A DNA stretch of 64,000 nt from JANPPS01 sp964242575 (GTDB lineage: Bacteria > Pseudomonadota > Alphaproteobacteria > Acetobacterales > Acetobacteraceae), in assembly GCA_964242575.1 (NCBI GenBank), contig CAXTCN010000007.1, positions 1 to 64,000 on the forward strand, read 5' to 3'. The position numbers and the translations under genes were made by a program. Below, one piece after another: positions 24,885 to 32,421 of the stretch (its first letter is position 1; each line of letters starts with the position of its first letter). The notes under the pieces are model-generated. The model saw nothing but the letters and a program-made list of their open reading frames with translations. It was not told the origin of the DNA and made no database searches.

Positions 24885-26039
24885 TTATGCGTTGGATTTC
24901 TGGGCGATGATGGCGGCTCCGTGCGCCGGGTCGAGCAGCGCTTGGAAGTTGCACTGCACCATCACCGCGCCCTCGCCTTGGACGCTGGACTCGCAGGACG
25001 AAAGCTTGGCGCGCGGAATCATCAGGCGCAGGAACGGCGTGGCAAGGGCATCTTCTCCGTCCAAGCGCAGGTCCAAGGAAATCTCGGACTCGTCGTCGAA
25101 CGCCTTCAGGAAGCGGTTGCTGTCGAGCATCGCGGAGAACGAGCCAGTAACCTTCGAGCGTCCGTAAATCAGCGTGGGCTTCGTGTTGCGACCCACGACT
25201 GCTTCGCCGCTCAAGCCGTTGTCTATGTTCAGGTCAAGTGCCGTCAGCAACGCGGCCTCGACGCCATCAATAAGGCATGTGCCATTGACGCTGGACAAAA
25301 GGTCACCGGCGGTGGCGGCTTCCACGGTATTATCCAACTCACTATCAGACAGCTTCATGTCCTTGCCCATGAACGTGTAACGCACGGTGGCCAAGCCAGT
25401 CGGCGGTAGGCTGATGCTTGCAGAACCAATGCGCAGGCCGGTGTAGATTTCGAAGTTGTCACCATCGATATCCGGCTTGCTTACCTCAGCAAAGAATGAA
25501 TACTTTGTTTTCCCGCTCTTCAGCTTGAAACCTATTACGCTTATGCTTGCCAGCGTGTCGGCCTCTGTAGTCAGAGGACGGTCAACCGTTACGGTTGTAG
25601 CCGTCACGGCGATGACGTTGAAGCGTCCGTTGTTCTGCGGGGCCACATAGTTTGCGACGATAACTACATCGCCGGGCAGAATTCCATCGTTCACAAAGCT
25701 TCCGGCCGTGCGCGTGAAGGTCACGCCGCTCGCGCTCATCGTGGCGTTCACCACGGCACCAGCAGTCCACTCGCCCGCGAAAGCTGCGGCCAAAAGGCGG
25801 TCATGTGCGCCCAGGCTGAGTTCGTCCGTCAAGTCGCCATCAGCCGACCGAACGCCATGGCGCATGTAAGCCACCTGACGGTCGGCACGCATGCGGTTGC
25901 TGACGTAGGATTCCTTCTTGAGGCTCACGCTCCACGACACCTTCTCCAGCGTCTGCAACGCCGGGACGGCAGGAACTTCCCCCCACACGTTCTCAAGGCC
26001 AAGACGCACATCGACTTCTGTGGCGGACTGAATGGGCAT
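24885..26039 (-). CDS. Major tail tube protein
   Basis: The 384-residue protein is of phage tail tube type. It is beta-rich, with the starting pattern A-T-E-V-D-V-R-L-G-L-E and later K-L-K-S-G-K-T-K-Y-S-F-F-A-E. An internal T-V-T-V-rich insertion (about residues 90-170) resembles an extra Ig-like domain found on many tube subunits. It sits between the tail terminator gene and chaperone G, the conserved order. Tube monomers stack as hexamers around the tape measure protein. Confidence 0.87.
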   Translation of the reverse strand: MPIQSATEVDVRLGLENVWGEVPAVPALQTLEKVSWSVSLKKESYVSNRMRADRQVAYMRHGVRSADGDLTDELSLGAHDRLLAAAFAGEWTAGAVVNATMSASGVTFTRTAGSFVNDGILPGDVVIVANYVAPQNNGRFNVIAVTATTVTVDRPLTTEADTLASISVIGFKLKSGKTKYSFFAEVSKPDIDGDNFEIYTGLRIGSASISLPPTGLATVRYTFMGKDMKLSDSELDNTVEAATAGDLLSSVNGTCLIDGVEAALLTALDLNIDNGLSGEAVVGRNTKPTLIYGRSKVTGSFSAMLDSNRFLKAFDDESEISLDLRLDGEDALATPFLRLMIPRAKLSSCESSVQGEGAVMVQCNFQALLDPAHGAAIIAQKSNA

Positions 26040-26048
26040 GGGAATCTC

Positions 26049-26495
26049 CTAGCGGGTGGACGCGGGCTGGCCCGCTTGGGTGAAGGCGATGCACTCGAAA
26101 ACCAGGTCGGCTGTCGCGGTGGCGGCTACCCCATCCGGCATCGCCTCGGCTGCGCAGGACGAGGACACGAGCACGATGGATTTTGCGTGCGGGCTCAGGG
26201 CCTTCGGCTCAAGCATCGCGGCTTCGATGCGCAGGGCGAGTGCGTCCAAAGCGTCGTATGCGTCGTCGTCTGCCTGCACGCATGCGACTACGTGCATGGT
26301 GGTGCGCCGCTCCTGCGTAGGGCGGTTGCCAATGGTGAGGGATGCCACCGACTCTTCCGGGGTGACGACCAGCAGGCACGGCAAGTCGGTTTCAGACACG
26401 GGAGACACACGACCCGCGAATGCGTTCATGCCAGCCGCAGACAAAACGGCGGCGGCGGCATGACGAAGCTCGGTGCGGGTGTGCCTAGTGCTCAT
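26049..26495 (-). CDS. Tail terminator / minor tail protein U-like
   Basis: The 148-residue protein has the alpha-beta pattern of lambda gpU-like tail terminators: an N-terminal helix, a strand L-P-C-L-L-V-V-T, R-R-T-T-M-H-V-V-A-C-V as the central strand, then a long helix A-L-A-L-R-I-E-A-A-M. Position immediately before the tube gene supports the role of capping the finished tail and joining it to the head. Confidence 0.7.
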   Translation of the reverse strand: MSTRHTRTELRHAAAAVLSAAGMNAFAGRVSPVSETDLPCLLVVTPEESVASLTIGNRPTQERRTTMHVVACVQADDDAYDALDALALRIEAAMLEPKALSPHAKSIVLVSSSCAAEAMPDGVAATATADLVFECIAFTQAGQPASTR

Positions 26496-26543
26496 AGAGC
26501 GAGTATGCGGGCCGTACCCCAGGGCGGGCGTTCCCGGCCGTGG

Positions 26544-26861
26544 TTAGGCTCCGCGCAGGATGAGCAACGTCATGCTGTATCCGTTATCCCGGCGGACGGC
26601 GACGCGGCGAGGAGCACCAGGTGCATGGGGGAGCACGATGGCATCCCCTTTGGCTACGGCCATGGAATTTGCCGTAGCGGTGGTGACGGAGACGGCTTCC
26701 ATGGTGGTTTCCAGATGGTTGCCGGAGCCGTCCAGGCTTACCTCGACATGCTGGGGCACAAATATTCCCACGAACGCAGCATCTGGCTGACCGGGGCGGC
26801 GCAACAGAAAATCAGGGCGGCCGAAGGCGGCGACCTGCAACAACGCGATATCGTCGAACAT
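26544..26861 (-). CDS. Head-tail joining protein (gpFII-like)
   Basis: The 105-residue beta-rich protein is located between capsid and tail terminator genes, the place of lambda gpFII-type adaptors. The sequence shows alternating strands and a central V-A-K-G-D-A-I-V-L motif typical of these beta-barrel joining proteins. Assignment rests on length, composition and order rather than on a unique motif. Confidence 0.65.
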   Translation of the reverse strand: MFDDIALLQVAAFGRPDFLLRRPGQPDAAFVGIFVPQHVEVSLDGSGNHLETTMEAVSVTTATANSMAVAKGDAIVLPHAPGAPRRVAVRRDNGYSMTLLILRGA

Positions 26862-26884
26862 TTTCGCTTTCTCCTGAATGACAA

Positions 26885-26913
26885 AAGGGCCGCCCCTCGC
26901 TGGGACGGCCCTT
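26885..26913 (-). terminator. Hairpin after the capsid gene
   Basis: Arms AAGGGCCG/CGGCCCTT with additional inner pairing are followed on the minus strand by TTTTG. It lies between the capsid stop (26937) and the next gene (26861), a frequent place for partial termination that keeps capsid levels above tail proteins. Confidence 0.6.
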
Positions 26914-26936
26914 CGGTTACTTGCCGCCGGTGAGGT

Positions 26937-28895
26937 TTACGCGCCGAGGTTCTTGACCATTCCACGGTGGTCAATGGCCTTGGCACCCACGTCCAGGCTC
27001 ACGCGGATTTCGCGGCCCATGAAGTCTGCCGCCTCAGGAGCCACGTAAACCTGCACGCCGCGCTGACCGTTCAGGAAGGCCAGTTCAATGAGGTCAACTT
27101 GGTCCGTTGAAGCGAAGCCATACCAAGCAGTGCCCGTCAGGCGCGGCTCGATAATCAGGCCGGTTCCGGCATACGGGTTCACACCGTCAGCCATGTTCGC
27201 AGCAATGGGGGCAACGATGCGGCGGGCCACCAGGTTGTTGCTCGCGCCTACCGCGATGTAGCGGATGCCTAGGTTCAGACGGTCGCCGTTCGGGGCGGTC
27301 TGGACCATCAGGATGCGCTCCATCTCGGCCACTTCCTCGACGCTCACGGCACCGCCGGTCGCGACGTTCTCATGCAGTGCGTCGAACAACGCCACGCCAT
27401 CGCTCATCAGCGGGTTGCCAGTCACGACACCCCACACCAGGTCGCTTTCCTTGCGGGCAGCGGCAGCACCGAACGCGCCCGCGTCACGCTCAAGTCCGCC
27501 CAAATCGTCGTTGATGAGCAGTTGGCGCGTGAAACGCAGAACGCGTGCGTAGGTGTCGATTTTGTAGGTCTCGGCCTCGGCGCTCAGGTTGCCCTGGTTT
27601 ACCGTGCCGTTCTCGGCCACCAACTGCAGCTCGGGTGCGCCGCTCATGGCAACGCGGGTAACCGGGCGGAAGTCGGGAACCTCGACAATCCGCACCAGCG
27701 GCGCGAAGTTGCGGGGAGCCACTTCGTAGGCGCGACGCAGCGTGCGGCCCACTGCGTTGCCGACCAATGCGGGGAAATCGGTCGTTGCTTGGAAGGCGCG
27801 TCCGAAAACCGCATCGGCAATCTGCGAGCCGCTCATGCTGCGGGCGGAGCGATTGCCGCCGTCAACAAGGAACTTGCGGGCCGCTTCAACCAGCGTCAGG
27901 CCACGGAACTCACGGCCAGAATCCGTCAAGACAACGGTTGGGTTCATGCGGTTCTCAACGGCGTTCGCCACGGCGGCGGCGCGCGTTTCGGCGTCGTCCT
28001 GGCTACCGGCGGTCACGCGAACGCCGGTCGCGGTGGTCGTGGCCTGGCGGGCGGCCACGGCATCGATGAGCACGGCGCGTGCGGCATCGACAGTGGAACC
28101 AGACTCCACCAGCGCGTCGGCTTCACCGTCCAGGCCGAGCTTGCGGGCAACGGCGCGAATCTCGGTTGCACGGGTCCGCTCGGCGGTTGCCGCCTCGGCC
28201 ATCATGCGGTCCATATCTTCCTTGGTCATCTGGGACTCCTCAGGGGCGTTGCCCGCATCGGCGGGGGTGGGGATGTGAATGCGGGTGCGGACAACTGCCG
28301 CCGCATGGGCAGTTTGACCCGCGCGTAGCTCGATGACCGCTCCCGCATCAGCGGGGACAGGGACCAGGCTGATTTCCAGTGGCTCATGGCGCACAACACG
28401 GAGCAGCGGCACCTGGCCGTCGCGCTCAACAAGCTCAGCTTTGAGGATACGGTAGCCAACAGAAATGCTGCGCAGCACGCCGTCCTGGATATCTTGGACG
28501 ACGGGTGCCACGTCTTCCCTGCGAGACATGCGGACGCGGACACGGCCAGTGCTGCCGTCGAGCTTCACAGTGCCAGCGACCGTCACGCCAACAGTCGTCG
28601 CCACGCTCGCGCGGTGGTCAGTCAGGACCGGTATGCCGGCTTGCATGCGAACGAGGTCCACGGCGTCGGGGGAGATGACGAGTTCCTCGTCATAAGCACC
28701 CAACTCCCATGACGACCGGCGCACTGTCGCACCCGTTGTCCAGACTACATCGAACTCGGCTGAACCCGCGTCGGTGGAATCCTCAGCCGACGTGTCAGCG
28801 CGCGCAAAGTGTTCAATGTCGGCAGCCCGCGCAGCAGGAGCCAGCATGATGTGGTCGGTCTGTGCGGCATCCGCCGTGGGAATGATTTTTGCCAT
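26937..28895 (-). CDS. Prohead protease-major capsid protein fusion
   Basis: The 652-residue protein has two parts. Residues about 50-200 have the HK97-family prohead protease pattern (G-I-P-V-L-T-D-H-R with candidate His, then S-V-G-Y-R-I as candidate Ser). Residues about 215-300 are a helical scaffold-like delta domain, and residues about 310-652 form the HK97-fold capsid (A-F-Q-A-T-T-D-F-P-A-L-V, later W-Y-G-F-A-S). Such fusions release capsid by self-cleavage during maturation. It is the major head gene and sits downstream of the portal in transcription order, separated by the opposite-strand insertion. Confidence 0.88.
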   Translation of the reverse strand: MAKIIPTADAAQTDHIMLAPAARAADIEHFARADTSAEDSTDAGSAEFDVVWTTGATVRRSSWELGAYDEELVISPDAVDLVRMQAGIPVLTDHRASVATTVGVTVAGTVKLDGSTGRVRVRMSRREDVAPVVQDIQDGVLRSISVGYRILKAELVERDGQVPLLRVVRHEPLEISLVPVPADAGAVIELRAGQTAHAAAVVRTRIHIPTPADAGNAPEESQMTKEDMDRMMAEAATAERTRATEIRAVARKLGLDGEADALVESGSTVDAARAVLIDAVAARQATTTATGVRVTAGSQDDAETRAAAVANAVENRMNPTVVLTDSGREFRGLTLVEAARKFLVDGGNRSARSMSGSQIADAVFGRAFQATTDFPALVGNAVGRTLRRAYEVAPRNFAPLVRIVEVPDFRPVTRVAMSGAPELQLVAENGTVNQGNLSAEAETYKIDTYARVLRFTRQLLINDDLGGLERDAGAFGAAAARKESDLVWGVVTGNPLMSDGVALFDALHENVATGGAVSVEEVAEMERILMVQTAPNGDRLNLGIRYIAVGASNNLVARRIVAPIAANMADGVNPYAGTGLIIEPRLTGTAWYGFASTDQVDLIELAFLNGQRGVQVYVAPEAADFMGREIRVSLDVGAKAIDHRGMVKNLGA

Positions 28896-29012
28896 GGGAT
28901 GAGTATCGGGTGTGCCGTTCGGGCTGCCCGTTCCCGCGCACTACCAGGGATGGCGGGGATATTGTGCCGTGCTACTCAGTAGGCTGAACCCTTGCCGTGA
29001 GTGCCCGTTCCC
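28896..29012. other. Divergent intergenic region between capsid gene and inserted gene A
   Basis: These 117 bp lie between the leftward capsid start and the rightward inserted gene. No strong promoter hexamers are seen, and the start of gene A has no clear Shine-Dalgarno sequence, so its expression signals are not obvious. The capsid gene must be fed by read-through from upstream across the insertion. Confidence 0.4.
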
Positions 29013-30176
29013 ATGTCAGACAACCCCAATAAGGCAGCCGCCCAGAAAAGTTTCAGGGCAATGGTCCGCGATGCAGCCACTTTTGCGTTTGGGGTTGACC
29101 ATGAGAACTTCATGGTCAGGAAATTCAAAGAGCGCCCAGAATCAGGAATCATTGTCACTATTGATAATATAAGTTGGGGTGTCGAATCTATCGGCGGAAG
29201 CCAAGACATTACTGTTGATGATTTCATAAACAGAATGGGAACTTACGTAAAACTACATAAGGGCGGCGGCATTGTTGGGACAATCATAGTCTCAGACAAA
29301 GGACTTCCAAGCTCAGTCGAAGAAGAATTGTCTGTCAATATGGGAAACTTACACCATTTTACATTTGAGCGGTTCTCTGTAAAAGAAGACCCAATTAATC
29401 TTCATGAACTGCAAAACGTTAACCAACATATGAATAGCGGACACCTCACACGAAGGTCTATAGCATTAGCAAATGAAGTTGTCCAAGCTCTGAAGAAAAA
29501 CTTTGAGCGAGTAAATATTAGTGCTGCCAGCGCAAACACACCAGCGATAAGTTTCTACGACGAGAATGACCCAGCAAACTCCCGTCCATGGGGAGTTCTC
29601 ATACTGGATGAATCTGATGAGTCAATGCAACAGCTTAGCTTTGTTGACATTTCGGAGAAGTTATCAACTCTGGCGCTGCTCGCCGGGAGTGGAGTCGTTC
29701 GTGGCGTGTTGATAGTAAGCCGCCCGAAGATACCTGACCGCGTGCTGCGGTCGCTCGCCGCACTCACATTCCCGGTCCGTGCCGCCACGCTCGACCAGCT
29801 TCAAAGAAAAGATTTTGACCTCACGCCCATCGACAACGACGAGCCACCTGGTGAGGTGGTGCGAATCGACCTGGGTAGCGATAAGCACCAGGCAGCCATC
29901 AAGGCCATGCAGGAGCTATCTTACGAGCTTCGGGCTTCTAACCAGCCTGGGCTTTCCCCGGACACGCGCGACCGGTTGGTAAAAGAAGTCGAGGCCGGAA
30001 CAACGCTTCTTTCTGCGACGACGGCCAGAATAGAGGCATTGAAGGCCGTCGTCCCGCCGCCGCTTATGTGGCTCATGCAGCGCGTGGTGTTGCCGGCGGC
30101 GTTGCGGAAAGCAGCAGAGGTGGCTTGGGTCGCCATCAAGTCGCTGTTCAGCGATGAACCGGATATCTGGCTCTAA
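29013..30176 (+). CDS. Unrecognised inserted gene A (moron candidate), paralogue of gene B
   Basis: The protein is 387 residues from the ATG at 29013 (M-S-D-N-P). An in-frame GTG at 29001 is less likely because the paralogue also starts M-S-D-x-P. Three regions are visible: an N-terminal module (about 45-120) with strand I-S-W-G-V-E-S-I and later I-V-G-T-I-I-V-S-D; a second module (about 190-268) with the same plan (P-W-G-V-L-I-L, V-V-R-G-V-L-I-V-S); and a helical C-terminal region (about 284-387) ending in hydrophobic residues. No signal peptide. It lies opposite to the late operon, and its first half is clearly AT-richer than neighbouring phage genes, indicating separate acquisition. Function unknown; defence or superinfection exclusion is a reasonable but untested idea. 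Confidence 0.75.
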   Translation: MSDNPNKAAAQKSFRAMVRDAATFAFGVDHENFMVRKFKERPESGIIVTIDNISWGVESIGGSQDITVDDFINRMGTYVKLHKGGGIVGTIIVSDKGLPSSVEEELSVNMGNLHHFTFERFSVKEDPINLHELQNVNQHMNSGHLTRRSIALANEVVQALKKNFERVNISAASANTPAISFYDENDPANSRPWGVLILDESDESMQQLSFVDISEKLSTLALLAGSGVVRGVLIVSRPKIPDRVLRSLAALTFPVRAATLDQLQRKDFDLTPIDNDEPPGEVVRIDLGSDKHQAAIKAMQELSYELRASNQPGLSPDTRDRLVKEVEAGTTLLSATTARIEALKAVVPPPLMWLMQRVVLPAALRKAAEVAWVAIKSLFSDEPDIWL

Positions 30177-30197
30177 TCTAAAAGGTGGATTTTCGGG

Positions 30198-30266
30198 CTA
30201 CTTCTTGCTGTCCAGGTAAGCTTTGAGCGTGACCCCCCATCATAGAAGCCGCATCCCGCAGGCGGG
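30198..30266 (-). pseudogene. Decayed copy of the 3' end of the 31457-32419 gene
   Basis: These 69 bases, read leftward, still encode R-L-R-D-A-A-S-M-M-G and then lose frame by one inserted G. Bridging that base gives an end very like the intact V-T-L-x-A-Y-L-D-S-K terminus, including a stop codon. Nucleotide similarity to 31459-31527 is obvious, about 48 of 57 aligned positions. It lies between inserted genes A and B and marks a duplicated junction. Confidence 0.85.
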
Positions 30267-30291
30267 AAATCACGTAGAGCAGAGAACGCCG

Positions 30292-31443
30292 ATGTCAGAC
30301 ACACCCGATAGCGCAACCGCCGAGACGGCGCTGATAAAAAGAGTGTCTCTGCTTTGGCCAAGGGCCTTTAGAGGCGACTTCGAAGATTTACATACGAGGC
30401 CGTTTGGAGATAGAAAATCAGGCTTCATCGTTTCGGCAAACTACCGCCCATGGGCTGTCGAAGTGGTAGCGGGCGCTCGCTACATGGGGCGGCAAGAATT
30501 TCGCGACAGGCTTTTGCCTTACGAGAAACTTTTAGACCAAGGCGGAGCCATCGGCATCATTGTCATATCCGAGGATGGGCTTTCAACCAACATTCAATCC
30601 GGCCTTGGGTTTCTGCCAATCAAAATCCATCACTACACGCTCGCTGATATTGAAGCCGGCAAGACGATAGACCTGGAAGCGCTCAACAACGAAGAGACGT
30701 TCATTAATGAAGTCGCTGAAGCAATAACCGCACGCTTTAATAAAGTAATTAGAAGTTCGCGCCTTGGTCAAAGCTTCCCAGAAATAAGCTTCATGTCCGA
30801 TAATGGAGTCGCAGGGGTAAAGTCCTGGTTGGCCATGCCGGTCCCTGCTGGCCGAATGTCGCAAGGCAAATTCAACAGAATATTCAAGCATTATGAGGAC
30901 GCTGTAAAAGACGGCGTTGCAGGCGGAATTCTCATAGTCACTCAAAGAACTCTAAAGGCGAGGCCAAAGGTTCGACCGTCAGGTAGGCCGATAACTATTG
31001 TAGCTTGCACTCTCGCGCAATTAAAGTCGGGTGAAATTGATGAATTTGACTTGGTTGTGGGAGAAAATGGTCTGACCCCAGAGGAGCAGCGCAGAAAAGA
31101 CGACGAAGACTCGGCATACCCAGGGCGGGTCATCGACATCGACCGAGAGAGCCAAAGCTACAAGAACGCCATGAAGGCGATGGACTCCCTGTCGGAAGGA
31201 ATACGCGGTGCGAACTCACCCGTGCTTCGAGATGACCGCAACGAACGTCTCCTAAAAGACGTGGACATGGGGCGGGCTTTGCTGTCGTCCGGCACCGTGC
31301 GAGAGGACGCAGCCCGCGCCCTGTTGTCCACACCACTGAAATGGATTCGGGACCAAGCCGCCCAGGCATCCCTGAGGGAGCTTGCGGCCGAGGCCATCAA
31401 GTGGCTCAGAGATATCTTTAAGGGCGTTGACTGGTTCTCTTGA
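30292..31443 (+). CDS. Unrecognised inserted gene B (moron candidate), paralogue of gene A
   Basis: The protein is 383 residues from the ATG at 30292 (M-S-D-T-P). The open frame extends to 30223, but those codons translate the decayed duplicate and are not conserved with gene A. The three-part plan of gene A recurs: F-I-V-S-A-N-Y-R-P-W-A-V-E-V then G-A-I-G-I-I-V-I-S-E-D-G-L (about 45-120), a middle module ending G-V-A-G-G-I-L-I-V-T (about 180-268), and a helical end (about 284-383) closing with D-W-F-S. Identity to A is modest but runs along the whole length. Strand, location and scar suggest sequential insertion at one hot spot. Function unknown. Confidence 0.75.
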   Translation: MSDTPDSATAETALIKRVSLLWPRAFRGDFEDLHTRPFGDRKSGFIVSANYRPWAVEVVAGARYMGRQEFRDRLLPYEKLLDQGGAIGIIVISEDGLSTNIQSGLGFLPIKIHHYTLADIEAGKTIDLEALNNEETFINEVAEAITARFNKVIRSSRLGQSFPEISFMSDNGVAGVKSWLAMPVPAGRMSQGKFNRIFKHYEDAVKDGVAGGILIVTQRTLKARPKVRPSGRPITIVACTLAQLKSGEIDEFDLVVGENGLTPEEQRRKDDEDSAYPGRVIDIDRESQSYKNAMKAMDSLSEGIRGANSPVLRDDRNERLLKDVDMGRALLSSGTVREDAARALLSTPLKWIRDQAAQASLRELAAEAIKWLRDIFKGVDWFS

Positions 31444-31456
31444 AGGCCATCAAGCC

Positions 31457-32419
31457 TCAGCGCTTGGAGTCCAGGTAAGCCCGCAATGTGACGCCCATCA
31501 TAGAAGCAGCATCCCGCAAGCGGGCATGGGCCTGAGATTCGCTGGGGTGCGCCCAGCCCTTGGTGTAGCTGGCAGAGACGAATGCGGCAGGCTCACGGGT
31601 CCGGCCGCCGGCTGACTCGGGAACGAAAACCGGGCACGCATAAGCGAAATCGGCACCCACGCGGGCCATAGCGTCATGCAGCATCGGGGCCGCGTCATCC
31701 TGGGTGGGTTCGGTCAGCCTTCCGGCATCAACCGTAACACACTCGCCAGCCAAAAATTTCGGCAGCCACTCCAAGACGACTGCAAGCGGCATGCGCTGGT
31801 GCGCGGAAAGCTCGCTTGAAACACCAGGGGCTACAGACTCACCCGTCTGCGACAGAAAAAGAAACGGCATGCCGCGCAAGTTATTGGTGCCGTTGTGGAA
31901 TTCGAAAGACGACGCGCGAGACGAAGAAAGAGACTCCCTCACCCCCGCCAGCACGGCTGCCGTCTGCCTGGACCGCACCAAGGAGTCCTGCAATGCCGTG
32001 GCGTGGGTGCGTTCCGTGCGGGCATTGGCGAAAGATTCCACCGCCTTCGCCATGGCATCAGCAATGCGCCCGCCGTTAGAGTAAACCGCACCGCCCACGG
32101 CCATCGTAATTAGAAGGCCCACTGCTTTCAGGAAAGGCATGCCAGACAGGACACCCAGCAGGCCCGTAGCTGCCTTGGTGGCCTCGGTCGCGGCCTGGAG
32201 TGTGGCGACCACGGTGGCCGGGGCCTGGCCGGGCTGCGTCGTCGTCATCGTGAGCGTTGCGGAGCCGGGCGTGGGTGCGGCCACAGCCACAGCGACGGGG
32301 ACAGGAGCAGGAGCCGGGACCGCAGCAGCGTCCGGGGATGTGGTCACGACAGCGACAGCCGCGACGGCTGCGACTGCCACAGGCTCCACGGCGGACGGGG
32401 GGGTGGTCTGGTCGCTCAT
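31457..32419 (-). CDS. Membrane-anchored protein of the head operon, possibly with a GAF-like domain
   Basis: The protein is 320 residues from the ATG at 32419, two bases after the portal stop. Residues 1-75 are Ala/Val/Pro/Thr-rich low complexity, and a hydrophobic segment near residues 105-130 (F-L-K-A-V-G-L-L-I-T-M-A-V-G-G-A) should cross a membrane. A helical linker follows. The last 150 residues form a compact domain containing S-S-F-E-F-H-N-G-T-N-N-L and C-P-V-F-V-P-E-S, reminiscent of small-molecule-binding GAF-like folds, although this is uncertain. A membrane protein between portal and capsid genes is unusual. Its 3' end is the site where genes A and B are inserted. Confidence 0.65.
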   Translation of the reverse strand: MSDQTTPPSAVEPVAVAAVAAVAVVTTSPDAAAVPAPAPVPVAVAVAAPTPGSATLTMTTTQPGQAPATVVATLQAATEATKAATGLLGVLSGMPFLKAVGLLITMAVGGAVYSNGGRIADAMAKAVESFANARTERTHATALQDSLVRSRQTAAVLAGVRESLSSSRASSFEFHNGTNNLRGMPFLFLSQTGESVAPGVSSELSAHQRMPLAVVLEWLPKFLAGECVTVDAGRLTEPTQDDAAPMLHDAMARVGADFAYACPVFVPESAGGRTREPAAFVSASYTKGWAHPSESQAHARLRDAASMMGVTLRAYLDSKR

Positions 32420-32421
32420 GG

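Noticed and set aside
30223..30291. N-terminal extension of inserted gene B
   Set aside because: These codons are the decayed duplicate of a neighbouring gene end read on the other strand. Gene A has no equivalent, and both proteins align from their M-S-D-x-P starts.
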